From positions 3,713,269 through 3,777,268 of the forward strand of contig NC_066835.1 of NCBI RefSeq assembly GCF_001640805.2: 64,000 nucleotides of DNA. Direction: 5' to 3'. Origin of the DNA: Lates calcarifer (taxonomy: Eukaryota > Chordata > Actinopteri > Centropomidae). Positions 1 to 15,235 of the stretch are shown piece after piece. A program made the translations under genes and the position numbers. Numbering within the stretch: position 1 is the stretch's first letter; each line of letters begins with the position of its first letter. The notes under the pieces are model-generated. The model made no database searches. It saw only the letters and a program-made list of their open reading frames with translations, and had not been told where the DNA came from.

Positions 1-169
1 GAGAGTTTTACGGTCTTTCAGCTCACTGTTGTTATGGCCCCAACATTTTTTTATTATTATTTTGGTTCACTCACTGCATCCATCCTGTTTCCAGCTGCAG
101 CTGTTTTCATAGATAAAAGCTCTGATAAATCTACTGTACACCACCTGCCCAGCACCAAATGGCAAACAG

Positions 170-645
170 ATGAAGTTAGCAATTAGCTGTTAAACACAGA
201 GGAGAATTGAGCAGCTAAAGTGCCAGAAATTTCCCCCAGGAGTTGGTGTAGACCAGAGCTCTGACACTGTGGGCACTCCCTTCAGACAAAATCAAGACAA
301 CTGTCTCTTTTTTTGGCAGCGATGCTCTTGTTGGTATTAGAAATCACTTGAATTTGCTACTTCAAGTACTTTAATTGCATCCATGAGCTGCGTGTCGAAG
401 CTACTGCTGCAGCTGGTACTGCTCACTGTGTTGGCCAAATAATTGAGCCAAACTATAATAACTAACTTCTGTTGAACACCAGCATGCACCTGTCCCTTTC
501 ACCTCATGCCCACCCCCACCTCTCTTCTGCAACTCTTCCACTCTCCCTCTGTTGATGACCAAGACAGAGCTAAAAGTCCTAAAAGTGGAATTAATATTCT
601 ACTTACATTCATTAGGGTGGCCAGAGATATGGTAACTGCTTGATA
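170..645. repeat. Decayed dispersed repeat, interrupted
   Basis: The segments at about 170-280 and 550-640 match two consecutive parts of the repeat seen again at 49880-50170. Shared phrases are 'agcagctaaag', a following 'caggagttggtgtagacc' / 'caggagctggtagagac', and later 'cttacattcat'. About 270 bases between the two parts do not match, which looks like an insertion or rearrangement. Family and class are unknown to me. Confidence 0.4.
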
Positions 646-3349
646 ACACATTCACCACTCCAACAACTTTTAAAGGTGATAACACATCAGTGTGTTGCGT
701 TAAGGGTTGTTCCATTTCCCCGAAAAAGTTCCCATTCGTAACTAAGTACTTTCAGTTGTGTAAATTTAAACCTAAACCATAAAGGTGTCAGTTCAGAAAA
801 TGCAGTGATAAATCACTTTTGTAATTTTGAATTGAACCTATTTTCTGTTTAGATATGAGGAGTTATTGGAAATTTGCAGTCCATGACTGAGTGTGGCTGA
901 GACAAAGGAAAGTGTAGATATTCAAACCCACCCTATCCCTGTTCAATGCTTATTATAATTATAGTATTTTTTTAACCACCACCCAGACACACATTAAAAA
1001 CCATGAAACTTTGAGACCTAAACTAATTGTGGAATGTTTTATGGAAAGTTATGGAAAGCTATTGGTCATTATTAAAATTCCATCTTCTCTGTGGCACTTA
1101 TATGGCACTGTTATGTTCTCCAAAGCTCCAAAGGACTTTGAGAACACAACAGAGTCGATGGAAACCCCTTTCCTGCATCAAGTCTTCCTTTTCTATTGAT
1201 TAAGTTTGACTGTGCTGTATGTGACAGCACAAAAAGACATCACTTCCTGAGCCAGACGATTTTTCTCTAGAGCATCCTACAGCTCAGAATAAATGGAAAA
1301 AAATTCTTAACAAACATTCATTTATGAGACCGTTGGATGATTACTTTAATGTGAATCTGGTTTTGTCTGTAATTGTTATGTTATTCAATGTGATTCTGTG
1401 CTCATTTTAACTCTTCTGAATAACAGCATCGGACGAAACACTTAAAATGTAAATGTGATTTTTCTAAGCTGCAGGCAGACATCTCTGATATCGGTGGAAT
1501 TGCCTCTTCATCGACAGAATTTCATGTTTGACATTTTAGCCTTAACAATACAGTTAAGACGACTAACAGTAGAAAGACCATAACCATTATAGTAGCATAA
1601 CAAAGTGGAATTGTGGGGAGACTTAGTGTTTCAAAAAGCACTAATAGTGAAAGGTTCCCTGCCTGTAGTAGGTAACCATGGTGTTCCCACTTCTCAGACA
1701 CATTAAGCTCTTGTCAGTGACGTGGTGGAGACTGAGAGAGCTGAGAGCTGAACAAGGTGTTCTCACCTCTGTGCTCCCTGCTCTTCTTGACCTTCATTAA
1801 AATGCCACGGCCTGTAGCAATGAATGCCACTGGGGCACCTGAAGTAATATGTGGCAGATTAACCTGTCGGATCAAACAAGCAAAAGGCGCTGGTTTAAGC
1901 AACTGTTCGACACTTGTAGAGTAACTACCCAGGCTGTGTGCGAGTGCTAATGAGGAACTACCTTGATAGTGTTATGCATAATGGATGATACATATTAGAT
2001 AACCAGCTGTGTGTGAAAATACATGAAAACCAAAAAGAGGTATCTATTACTTCACTGTAGTCTCTGACAAAATGCAATGTTTAGAGGAGCAAATGTTAAG
2101 CACATATTAAATATGTTTTCTAGGTTTCAATTTGGTGTGGATATTAGAAACTGTTTTTCACATTAACAATTTACATGTTCAGTTAAATTAAAAAAAGATA
2201 GAATGCAGCAATTTCTTGCTCTGAAGAGTCCTACTGAAAATTAAAGTGTAGTTATAAAATAAAAGTTGCACTTACAGTTTTCTAATAAAGAATACAAATG
2301 ACATAGAATTCAGACTTAGGTTTCCAACTCTGCCCTTCTCCAACCTAATGCCTGTTCTTGGTAATACAAAAATAAGAGAGGAACGAAGCAAAAATATTAA
2401 AGCTTCACAAGTCAATATTCTTATAACAATGGATCAAATGTATAATGTGAGATTAGTTGCTAGTAGTGACAAACCTACACAGGATTAGTGTCAGTGATGT
2501 AGTTTCTCTCAGCTGGACTGAGCTTTTTAGCATCTTTCAGCTCATTATTTTGATTTTACGACGTGTAGCTTTAATGTCGTCGTCCATCCATTTCTCACTG
2601 ACTTTGTGATGAAAGAAGTACTGACTTGAAGCAGTAATATTTATGTCAGGTTCAATTTTAGCTGTGTGGATGTTTGTTTGTGTGTTAAACTGTGTTAAAC
2701 TCTCTCTCTCTCTTTATAAATAATACCCAAGGATGTTTCCCAGACACTTTAACTTTGATATTCTCTTGTACTTTTTCTTAGGATGTAGGCTGTTGGTTGA
2801 TTCATTAAGTCACCATTTGACCATGAGATGTCTCTTTTTCTTCCAGTGGAGGAAAAAATTAAATATTTATGGTATAATAGAATGGTATAGTAATTGAATT
2901 TAGGCTGCCAGCTGTGTCGTTTTTGAGTTTAAGCAACAATGAGTCACTCTCACTCACACAGACCTATGGAGTTCACATTGTGGGTGTAGGCAGACATTCA
3001 AAATAAGTCATAGTAAAGTGGATTGAAGCCAAACAAAGGTTGAGTCATGCAGTTTATGGTGAGAGCTGCCTTGGTGTATTCAGAAATGTGTAAACCATTA
3101 GAGGCACTTTGGATATGACTGTGGAGAGACACAGAGGGCGTGATACAATTATTCAATTGAGATATCTGGAAAACACATTTGCATTTCCTTTGAATAATTA
3201 TATCTATCTGTTTCTCTGTGTCAGTGGGTTTGATGTAGTGATATACCTCTTGATGTAATATCTGTCTAATATTCTGATTTTCAGTTTTCAATCATCTTGG
3301 TCCACCACTTTGCTCCAGACTGAAAATCTCAACCACTGATTGATGGTGT

Positions 3350-4085
3350 CCCATGATACATTGTGCAGACATTCATGGTCTCCAGAGCATAGATTCAAAT
3401 TCAATTTGGTGACTTAGGACTTTTCTCTTAGTGCCACCATATGGTTGATGTTTTAAGTTTTTAGTAACACATCTTGACCACTTTTGGTTGGACTACTGTT
3501 ACAAGGTACAGATACTTACAGTGACCAGAGGATGAATCCTGGTGATTAGGGTGATTCCCTGACTTTTTATGTAGTGTCACCAGCAGATAAAAAAAATCAC
3601 TTATCTAGTGAAATAGCTCAACAACGTTTGGACTTATTGTCAAAACATTTTGTATACACATTCATGGTTTCCAGATGATGTATCCTAATGACTTTTGTAA
3701 TTTCAGACTTCTCTGTCAGTGCCACCAAGAGGTTGACATTTGTGGGTTTTTTTCAGAGCAAATATCGGATGGATTGTCTGGTATTTGGAGACTGACTTTC
3801 ATGTTCCTCTTAGGGTGAATTTTAACCACTTATTCCCTCAAGTTTTCATCTAGTGCCAAATTTAGGTCAACATTCCAGTATGTCTTAGATTTTTCTCCCA
3901 TCAGCCTCAGCTGAAATTTGTGTTAAATGTTAATTAGCAAATGTTAGCATAAAAACATGCTAAAGTAAGATGTTTGTATGCTATACAAATATGTTAGCAT
4001 GCTAATATATTAACATTTCGCTCAAGGCACCTCTGTATCACAGCCTCATAGAGTTGTTAGAATGACTGTAGACTCTCAGTCTAGT
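3350..4085 (-). repeat. Dispersed fish repeat with internal units, minus orientation
   Basis: On the minus strand this reads as the same family as 36690-37175: runs of 'gctaacatgct', then phrases such as 'agtggcactagatgaaaagt' and 'gtgtctgcac'. On the plus strand the phrase 'gtgccaccaagaggttgac' and variants recur several times at 100-300 base spacing (about 3430, 3570, 3720, 3855), so the element is built of diverged internal repeats. It is probably a non-autonomous element; I cannot assign a class. Confidence 0.55.
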
Positions 4086-7000
4086 TCCACAGTAACCAGT
4101 GTTGTGGAAAAGATTATGGCATGACAGTGTATTGAGCTACAGTTTGTACCTCTTACTGCGCAAAATGACACTAAAACTATTTTCAGGGGGGACCTTTGTG
4201 CAGACATGTTATCACACTTCCCACTCTGGTTTGTTCAAACATTTGAAGAGTGACTGAACAGATGTGCAGTGATACAGAAAACTTTTTCAAATTGAAATGT
4301 TCTTGTAGAGAGGCTGTTGCGTTAAATTGACCTAAATTGCTGTTCTTTTAAGCTCACATTAAGACTTCTCATTATATTTTTTATGTTTATTCTTTATTAG
4401 CAGATGGCCAGTAGCTTTAGTTTAATTCCATTTTTGAAAGCCAGGCTTATGGAGTAATGCCATAAAGTACTGTAAATGATTTTAAGCTGCAGTTTTTTCA
4501 TGAAATGTGTAATTTTTCCTGAAAGCAATTGTTACATTGTTTATTATAATCCAACTACCTTGAATATATTAAGATGCACTAAAGGAGACCCAGAAGGATT
4601 TCTGGAAAATCTGCTTAGGAGACAATTTTTCAAAGATTTCTTTTGTGCATCCCCACATCAGATTTACATTTGGTCATATTTACAGCATCTGATCCATTAG
4701 TGGATTGTGGTGTTCTTCTCTGTTGTGGACACACTTTGTGCTTCTGGCTGATAAGAGTGGTGTGTTTTTGCAAACAAATCTTGCCTGCTACAGCTTGTAG
4801 GAGAGTATAGATTAAAAATATGTCACATGTCTTCTTTTTGCTTCTTCTGAGTACCTGCATGGATGTACAGAACGCAACCTTCAATTTTCAAAATCTGTCT
4901 TATTGTGTAATAGTTGAGTGACCAGGCCTTTCTTGTGCTTTTATCATTAATTAAAGACCGTGACTCTCTTTCCACTGCACTACACACCGCAGTGTACACA
5001 AACATGCGCGTTCACCTGTGCACACATGAGTACAAAAGCACCTGTGCATGGCAGGGCTCTGTGTGGCAGAGCAAATATGTCTGTTCCCAAGACAACAGCA
5101 GATAATAGAGTCATTATAACAGGACAAACAGATTACACAGTGCAGTGCAGCCGCAGAAAACCACAAATCCCATCAACAACATCACAGAAATACTTTAAGA
5201 CACTGGCACAGAAAAAACAAAAAGCAAGGTTTAAGTTATAATCCATAATTTTTTTCCCCCTCTTTTACTTATTTAGGGCTAAAAAATCATTTTTATGTGT
5301 TTTTCTACCTATAACAGAGGCCATACTCATGAAATGCATCACAACTTGTGGAGTATTTTCTTTTAAAAATAACAAAGTTCTCAGACAACAAAGCAAACTG
5401 AAAAGCATTTATGTTCTTATCATCTTATTGTCCTGTACCAATCAATGATACACAGTGGCCAAGTGGACATTATTTGATATGAAAATGTCACAGATGATTA
5501 CTTTTACAAGTTAATATCCTCTCTGTTGATCTGCAGGTCATCTCCCTGAGTTCCTGTAAATCCCTCTTAATCATCCTGTATTTGATGCCTTAGAAATGTT
5601 AAGGATACTAATGAAGGTTGGAACTAAAACTGAAACATGAGCTCTCAAACTGATATGACATCACTGTGTGTCATTTCATTGTTTTGTTTTTTCCTTTTAA
5701 CACACTGCTTTCATGACTTCCTGTGTTGGTGTTATCACTTACAGATCCAGATTTTGGACATAACAGTGCTATCAGCTGCCATCACATGGTCACTTAGGGT
5801 GCTCATTCTGTCCAGTTTTAAACTAAAAAAACAAAAAAACACAGACGGCAAATCTAACAGGAAACACATACAAGTGTGTAGTGGCCCCTGCATTTGGACT
5901 CTGTTGAATCGATACCTAATACACTCCAGTGTGATTGCAGCAGGGAGAGGCTGAGATAGTCACACAGAAATCTCAAATGACTCGTCCAAACAGAAATAGC
6001 TGTTAGTTGGTATAATGTCTCTGAGTGTAAAACACACACTGTTGATTGGATTATCTGTCGAGGAGATCTGTGGTAATCTGTCTGCACAGTCAAATTTTAG
6101 CGCAAATCAAATGAAAGTTGCCATTTTCTTCACAGTACGCACTGTAATTCATTATGTCCTAATTACTCCACAAGAACAAATTTAAGCAATAAGAATCAAT
6201 ATCAATTAATTTGTTAATTTTGAGCAAAGAGGGAGGAAGACAGATGGCTGGGTAGAATGCAAATCTGTCCTGAGATGTAATTATAATTGGCTAACACTTT
6301 TGGGATGTCACAAGCGTGTATTGCTGCTCCTTGCACATGATGTTTACTTTGACCCAAATTGATTTTTCACCAGCAGTATGCAAAGTCTCTTAAATATGTT
6401 TTTCTCCTGCATGAATTAGAATAAATTCTGATGGAACACTGAGGAGGCAATTTCTATGAATTGCTCAGTCTCTGCTAAAATGATAAAGCAGCTACTTACA
6501 GATTTGCATCATATTTGGCTTGGTTATCTTATTTCCAGAAAGTGCACTACCATTAATATCCTATCTGTGTTCCATGAGAGAGCAATGAAGATTTGTGTGT
6601 TTTAGATATTTTTAATAAGGTTATTCATGTTGTTGACAGAAGCTGCTCTCCCTCTGTGCGTATGTGGAAATGATGTGCACATTGCTGCTCATTGTTCAAA
6701 GAATTCAATCAGCTCATTTGCAGTCAGCACACACCAGCAGCACGGTCGGCTGCTGCTGACCTGCAGTTGGTCCAACAGCCTCCTGCATGGGCCTCAAACT
6801 TCAAGGACCGACCAGTGACTCTGCATGTGATAAAATTCTTACACTTAACATTTATACTTACTGTTCTTCAGATAATGCCACGGCGTTTTAGATTTTATTC
6901 TGTATCCTCCAGGCAGGCCACAGGGTCCCACTGGCTTCAAAGTTTGCTCAGGTGTCATGTGACCTAAGGATGGAGCTACAGTCATGTGAAAACAAGTGGT

Positions 7001-8129
7001 CATATGAGGGACATTAGTTCAATTTTTTTTTTTTTTTTTTAGGTAAATGGACCTTGAGTTAAGATAATTCTGTTTCCAAGGTCAAGAATGAGCTGCAAGC
7101 ATTATTGTTGCTGGATGACATACAGAACTTTCAAATCGGTCTGCACCCTTAAGTGCATTTTGAGCTTAAGTTAAGTTGATTTCCACAGTGCTCTAGACTA
7201 AATTGAAATTGATGGCAAAAAAATATGACTGACACTGTGGGTCCCCTCCGCAAGACAGCTGTTTTTTGTTGAGTTTTCAACACAGGGCAAATGGTTAGAG
7301 TGCCTGTGTTTCAGGAATAAGAAAGAGCCATGTGACATTCTGAGCCTTATTAAAGTCAGAAAATATTAATAATGCAACATGAAAAAAGTTAATATATTTT
7401 GCATAATTCTTTGTCTTACGTCTGTTTGGGTAATTATGCTCTTTGGGGGATGTAAACAGGAAATATAATGTTACCATGGAGTCAGTTAGCTATGAGCTAC
7501 AACTTGAGCCCATGGAGATAAGGCTTGGATTTTTCTTCCACTTCTGTTTGTACTTTCAGTAGTGAATGAGCTTCAGAATCAAATCTCTACAGCTGACTCT
7601 GCTCTAGAAGCAACTTCCAATTAGGAAGCAACTTAAATACCAGTGCTGGGTCTGAGATATAATCTGGAATCGCTCTTTTCCAGCAGATACCAACAAGGCT
7701 GAAGGGGTAATCCTCATATTGGTTCCCATTGCTTCTATTTTATTATAGATTAGATCTATCACTACTCTACAATGCACTCATACAGCGACACATACTCTCA
7801 AGTGCATCATGTAACTTTAGTCAGGCAAGAAGAAAGCAGGGTTTCTGGAGAGTTTGAACCCAAGTACAATATACAGTAGTTCATTCTAGGAGATTTGCTA
7901 GTAAATTTTGATTTTCTTCTTTCATTTTATTACATTCATATCAGTTTACAGGAGCCCCCAGTTGGCTGTTCTTTCTGGCCAGTTGGACAAGCTGAAGATA
8001 AAGCAGAAAAAGTTGTGAGAACCAACACATTAGCAAACAATTGCTTGTTCACACATTAGTATTCACTGGGAGTCACGATTCTGGCCACCTTGTGACCTTA
8101 ACTCAAATATTCTGTCTTGCTCATTATGC

Positions 8130-8290
8130 ACTATGTTAGCTTCTTCTTGCTGATACTGTCAGTCTGCTGTTTGGTGCTGAAGAGGTAGCATATAGAGGGT
8201 TTATCAGAGCTTGTTTGCTGCGGGGTAAAGAGGTTGATGAGAGAGGAGTTTGCAGGTGGGAAAACCAAAATAATGAGCTGAAAGAAGCTA
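8130..8290 (+). repeat. Fragment of dispersed repeat
   Basis: Resembles the middle of the longer repeat at 14510-15235. Both carry an inspected order of 'ctgatactgtcagtctg'-like, 'ttatcagagctt' and 'gggaaaaccaaa'/'cagaaaaccaaacc' phrases. Heavily diverged. Confidence 0.35.
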
Positions 8291-8691
8291 AAAAGGTCTG
8301 TAGGTCACAACTGACTGACAAAACACACAAATAAGGTATACTGATGAAATCAAACAAATAAATATCAAAGAGATTAAATTCAATAAAAACAAATGTTTGG
8401 ATCTACCTTTCGAACCTTGCTGCAATGCTGATTACCATACTGGTTCAGTGTGTTCCTTTGAATTCCACTGATGAAATCTCTAGCCAATAACACACATTGC
8501 ACATGCAAATATACTGTGAGTACTCCGGCTGCTGGTGCAAATCAGATTGCTAGAGCCAGGTTTTTTCTTTCTTTTCTTTTTGAAGTGCATAACTAAACAC
8601 ATGTTTGAGTGGGTGGACAGCCTTATGGGAAAACACTGAATCAATATTTGAGAGCACAAAACAAAACTTGCTCAGGACATATCTAAAAAAA

Positions 8692-8708
8692 AGAGAGAGA
8701 GAGAGAGA
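8692..8708. repeat. (GA)n microsatellite
   Basis: About eight AG dinucleotides directly after an A-run. Short and probably polymorphic. Confidence 0.9.
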
Positions 8709-9383
8709 AATGGTAAATTAAAAATGCGGTACAGTACACCAAAAATATTATGTCTCCATTTGGAAGGCAGTTGTTGAAGTGATACACATGCCAACTGATG
8801 GTGGGTGTTTCTTGGCTATGACTTTGGTGTTTAATACTCGCAGTTATGGGCTGTGGAAGAGGAGAGATAATCAATAAGACACTCTTCTTTCAGCCCTGCA
8901 TATTCAACAGCAGAATGGCTTCATTCATAATGCAGTCTCTGAAGTCATTTTGTAAATATCCTGTAAAGTACATAAAATCATTTATATTACATTTGAAAAT
9001 TAAATCTCATATAGTGTATGAATCCTATTGTTAGCCCCACAGCTTGATTTTCAAAAGTCTGTTTGTGTGTGAGTCAGCAGCTTCTGGTCTAAAGATAAAG
9101 TTTAATTAAGCTAAAAGCTTCACTGGCTGCTCCATGACTCCTTTCCAATCCCTGATCCAAACTCTTCTACCTCACCGGAAACTTCTGACTAATTGGACGC
9201 CCCTCCCGCCATAATCTTTGAGCCCAAATAAGATTAATGAGCAGGAACATTTCTGTGGCATGCACCTATTCAATACCCTCTTTTGGCAGAATGCTCGCAG
9301 ACACTCAGGGAAATTTCTTGCTTGGTCATGTTTGTAAACAAAAGCTGATCTGGGGCTTTTTGAGTAGCGGGTAGCACCCGTGA

Positions 9384-10331
<948 letters not shown>

Positions 10332-11814
10332 ACCCTGACACACACAGGACAAATGAGTTTCCATGTTTTATACACAAGGTCAAACATTTCCAATGCTGCT
10401 CCTTACCAAATCTTATTTCAGCACTTTTTTTCCCTGTTTGGTTGTATGTAATATAAAAAGTATTCTTGGGAACAGATGAAGAACACTACGCAGAACAGCA
10501 AGCGTGGACACAATGGGATGCAAAGCATGAAGCATGGATGTCTATTTTTTCAAGAGATTGCTCCATTTAAAATACTACACAACTACAAGACCTTCCTTAT
10601 TACAGATTTACAGTACAAAATTGATATATTAACTTTGGTTACATACCAAATGATGCACACTTGGGGAAATGCTATTTTTCAAAAGGGAGTATGCTTGTTT
10701 CACCTTAACTTGAAGAAACTTTTACCGTTATGTACTACTCCATTGCCTCACTGCAGACAGAATTTAAAATGACTTAAAGCATCAGGTATTGTTTTCTATA
10801 AGCAATTATATATTTCAATGGTTTCAGCCACACATCAAGCCAAAATATTGTTGCCAATATTAGCATGTGCATTAGATGTCATTTAATGAGTGTGCCATGG
10901 TTTTGTGACATTCTTTAGTCCGTTTTCAGAACAGCTGAGCAACGGGTGTCTGTCTTGGATTCAGAGGATCATGCTGCTGTTATTGATTTCCACACATTCC
11001 CTTGTCTAGAATCAGATTTGGCCACAAAAGCTTTAATTTCACTCACTGCCTTTTTCATAATGAGAGCTCAATTTGATCTAAAGGAAAATCCACCCTCCTC
11101 ACTGCACTGTTAGACAGATTTGCCAAGTTTTGAGTCTGTATTATTTGTTGGTTGTGTTTTCTTTCCACTGGCTCCTCTCTGCATTGGCTGTTGCACCAAT
11201 ATTCAGCGATCGTATTGGAATACTTCCACTGTACATGAGACAGAGAGACCAGTTTCTTCATTTACAGTCAATTTAGTAGACCAGAATGGAGTACAGTCAC
11301 TGATATGTCACACAGAGGTAATCTAATGAGGTAGTATTCCCTAAGGTTGCAGACACACAAGAAATAGATTTTTAAAAAAGAATGGTCAAAATTGACATAG
11401 TGACTTTCAGTCCCGAGAATGGGCCAGGCTCCAAAAACAAACCCACATTTCCCATGATGCAAATCAGTGGTATCTTTCATTAAATCCTCAGGATGGGGTG
11501 TTTCAAGGCCAAGCTGAGATAATTCTGATCACATCACTATGACATCATCAGGGTTATTTTTTCATGCCTGTCCCTTTCTCATAAAAACAACGTTTCTATA
11601 CAACTTAACTGCAACAGCAGATATGTTTTGACCAGATTACGTTTTCTATTAACATAATGAGGATATATTGTTACTTAATGTATTTGGCAAGTTGCAAATA
11701 TACTGATATTGAACATACTGGTATAATATTACAGTGTTAACAGATAACATATTTGTTTTCTAGCAAGATATACAATCTTACAACACAACATCCACTTGTG
11801 GTGACTACAGAATT

Positions 11815-12065
11815 ATTGAACCAATAGTCATGTTTAGGCACTCACAGCATTTGGTTAAAGTTAAGGAAAAATTATGGCCTGGTTTAACACAGAAAAGATT
11901 CACAGTGACTTCAGACACCGTGTGTTTATTTACACTGAACAAAACCACACTCTTTCCCTAACCTTAAACAAAGTACTTTCGTTGCCTAAACCTAACCACA
12001 GATGGGAATCTGGGTGTGACAGTTGTGCACTTTATACACCCACCATCCACTGCAACCAAACCCTT
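11815..12065. repeat. Dispersed fish repeat with 'cctaaacctaacca' phrases
   Basis: Contains 'catgtttaggcac', 'ttggttaaagttaagg', 'cctggttta' and 'gcctaaacctaaccac', a series I recognise as a common interspersed repeat in teleost genomes. It has no coding capacity. Boundaries are approximate. Confidence 0.45.
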
Positions 12066-12180
12066 TAAACTCTGTTGCCTCTGAACATAATCCAGCAAGT
12101 GAATATGTTTCTAATAAAATATATTTGCTGTTTGCCGTTTAGTTGGACAGAAACATAATTTCTGGGAGACAGGGTAGGTT

Positions 12181-12205
12181 TAGTAGTACTAGTAGTAGTA
12201 CTAGT
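12181..12205. repeat. Short palindromic direct repeat (AGTAGTACT units)
   Basis: AGTAGTACT occurs twice in tandem, separated by AGT, so the stretch is both a direct repeat and largely self-complementary around AGTACT. Probably a small unstable microsatellite-like site. Confidence 0.8.
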
Positions 12206-13018
12206 GAGCTAAGCATCATTATGGGAAGTATAATTAAACTGAAGCATTATGAGAAATGTTGGCCAGCACTAACTAGGTTGAGCTGATGAGTCACACTGAG
12301 GGAAATGAATTTACACACACACACAGTCTGATGACATAAAACAGTGTAAGAGGATCAGAAGGTGGATTTTTCTTTAACCTGCAGCTACCAAAGTGTAATT
12401 AGATTACTCCAGCTGAATTTATAAGCAGTGTAAATTTTAATCAAAGGATGTGCATGATCATGCTCCAGAGCCCTGCATAGTACATGATGCATGCCTGTAG
12501 CAGCTGACCCGGAGTCAGATCTAACCACGCAGCACTGAGAGCAGAAATGTTTACTGAGACAGGGAGGCATGAAGATCTGAGCTGACAACTCTTGAAGTTT
12601 GGATGCACTTTGGAGCCATTAGGGAAAGACAACCTGATAAACGTATCAACATGGAAACAAGCTGAAGTAGTGAGCATAAGCTAATGTGAGGGGACAGCAC
12701 AAGATCACAGATAAGAAAAACTTAATAACATCAGTATGATCCTTTCAGTTTCTGTAAAATATCAGAGGAAGGATAGGGATGTTTGAAAGATCTGTTAAGT
12801 GCATGAACTTTGTGTGATGACTGGGGAAATTGTTTCATAATAACTTTAACCGTATTTTAATGGCAAATAGTCTTAAAGAATGATTTATAACATAACCTGT
12901 TTCTTTTGCCAAAGTCCAGCAGTTCTTAAAGGGATACACTTTATTTAACTGCTTTCTAATTTTCCATTCAAAGAAAATGTACAATAATGTTTGTTCTCAG
13001 GTTTGAATGAATCATCAC

Positions 13019-13041
13019 TTCTTTCTTTTTTTTTCTTTCTT

Positions 13042-13072
<31 letters not shown>
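13019..13072. repeat. Pyrimidine tract (CTTT)n/T-run
   Basis: Mixed CTTT repeats followed by about 28 T. The long hydrophobic or lysine-rich ORFs here are artefacts of this tract. Confidence 0.95.
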
Positions 13073-13344
13073 GGTTTACCCCTATAACAAACACAATCCC
13101 AGAAGTGCAAGTGCATCGGCCAGACAAAACAATGTACATATCAAATCCTCATTCCCAAATAGTAGGAATTTTCTCAGAAATGGGACTGAGATGCATCATC
13201 TCACTGAGGCAAGCGTTGCGTCTGATGCAGATGTGAACACTAGGAATCAGTTTGCATTACAGGCATCATTTGTGAGTGCCACAGGACTGGAAAATATTTG
13301 ATGCAATTCTGGATGTTGATTATTGTTGTTTTAAAGCCCAAGCC

Positions 13345-13347
<3 letters not shown>

Positions 13348-13375
<28 letters not shown>
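13348..13375. repeat. Poly-T run
   Basis: About 28 consecutive T. It could be the A-tail of a minus-strand retroposon, but I see no recognisable body next to it. Confidence 0.95.
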
Positions 13376-14509
13376 GTCACAGCTGACCCAGCGTTATCTG
13401 TCAAAGTTGGATCACTGAGCTCTTAAATTAAGCAGGATTCATGCGCTAAACATGATTTCTAAATGCATTTTAAGCGCTAAATGTATATTTAAGTATGTAT
13501 TGTTTGTAAAGACTGGAGCAAAGGTGAGCTCTTTTAACACAGGGCTGGGAGCTATTTTATTCCCTTAGCGACTTCTATCCTTAAGAATCGATCAACATTT
13601 CTGGAAACCAACAAGTCTTACACCAAATTTCTGGACTTTGACTTTCAAGAAGCATTACCTTCAGTATTCTTTGCAGCTTAGTGTTTAACAGGCTTCTGTT
13701 AATTTCCTGGCTAGCTGAGCATGCCTCACAAGGTGAATGCCACTCTGTTTGGGCAAATGGTAAAATGCCATCGATCCTATTCAGTCGTGACGAACGTAAC
13801 CAGGCGTGGAGCCCGAGATAAGCCCTAAAAGCATTGTTTCATTATTGGAACTATACCGGCTTATCTAAATATCCTGTACAATATGTTTATAACAACCTTT
13901 GGAATAAAATGGCCTTTTCATGGCTGAGATGCATATGTATTTTTACACATTAGCATACGTGCCTTGAAGAAACAGTAGTCAGTGTTTCTGTTGAAGTGGG
14001 CACATTTGAATATCATGGCTGCGGATCTGTTTGTGCTTTAGCAAACCTATCAGAGGCTTATGGAGGTCTGGCTTCAGGGCTAACAAGAGAGCAGATGTGG
14101 TTAATGTATAGACAGATCCAAGTCCTGACAAACAAGTTCATATTATGAGATGAAATGAAAAGTCAACATCTGATCTACCTTCTAGACCCAAGTCCACACC
14201 CAGCGCCAAAGCAGATTGAATCACTTCATTACTTTTTAAAGACAAAGATAATTCCAGTTTATGGCAATTTGGGTCTTATTTTCACAGTTTTCACTTTGAT
14301 TGGTAAGAGTAGTATTGAGCTCACAGAGGTAGTACTGAGACATGGGACACAACACTGCTAAAACAAAGTCAGATGGTGTAAGAAACATAAGCAGTCAGAT
14401 GATTAGCCAGGTTTAAAGGATAATGCTGGCAGTATTCTGTCAAATCCCAAGAAAATACCAAAACCAACAATGAAATGATCTTACTAATAAGTATTGTCTG
14501 TGTAGTGTC

Positions 14510-15235
14510 AGCCTGATGTATCTTATTCTTCTGTGCCACAGAGCTGCATTGTTGTCCAAAAACTAGAAAAACACATCAATGAGCCACAATGTGCCACCAA
14601 GTGAAGTGTGTCACCTTCATTATGAGGCACACTAGTTTATTTTGAGAAAGTTCCATGTATAAAGTCCTTATGCTGGCACACAATGTGTATTAATCCATCT
14701 GTCAGAAAATAGTCCCCAGCGAATTTCTGCTTTTTACTCCTGTTTGAGTAACATTTGATAAAAACTACAGTTCCCAGCTGTTTTAGAAAAATATGTAGCC
14801 TATAAACCTTTCTTTGACACTGGGTGGCAGTGGAACAAGCTGAAAACACTGACACTTTAGCACCTTCCTTTTAGCTCTGTTTTGATCTCTACTAATTCCT
14901 GAGATGTCTGGCTCCATAGCTTCTTAGTTGCTTTGATGTTCTGACCAGCTAGTTCTTTAGATTGTGTTTGGACAGGCAGCATACAGTGGAATTATCAGAG
15001 CTTTTCCACTGACAAAAACTGCCTTCTGCATCTGGAAATGATGTTGTTGAGAGTGGGCCAGAAAACCAAACCATCAACCCAGAATACACATAAAAACTTG
15101 GCACTGAGGGGAACTATGCTGTTGGGTGGTAATTCTCCCTGGGTTTGTCACCAGAAGAGATACATTACATTACATTACACATGGTCATATGATCCATTGT
15201 TTACATAAAAACACTGACTAGTGCAACTTTAAAGG
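14510..15235 (+). repeat. Composite dispersed repeat
   Basis: Several phrases belong to common fish interspersed sequence: 'cagaaaatagtccccagcga', 'actacagttcccagctg', 'gagctttt', 'cactgaggggaactatg' and the end 'ataaaaacactgactagtgc'. The 3' end recurs at 28080-28175 ('gaaaacattgattagcgcaac') and the middle at 8130-8290. It includes a short (ATTAC)n at 15161-15179. Class unknown. Confidence 0.5.

Noticed and set aside
12945..13236. Lys-rich and Phe-rich ORFs around 13.0 kb
   Set aside because: Translations of a T-run microsatellite.
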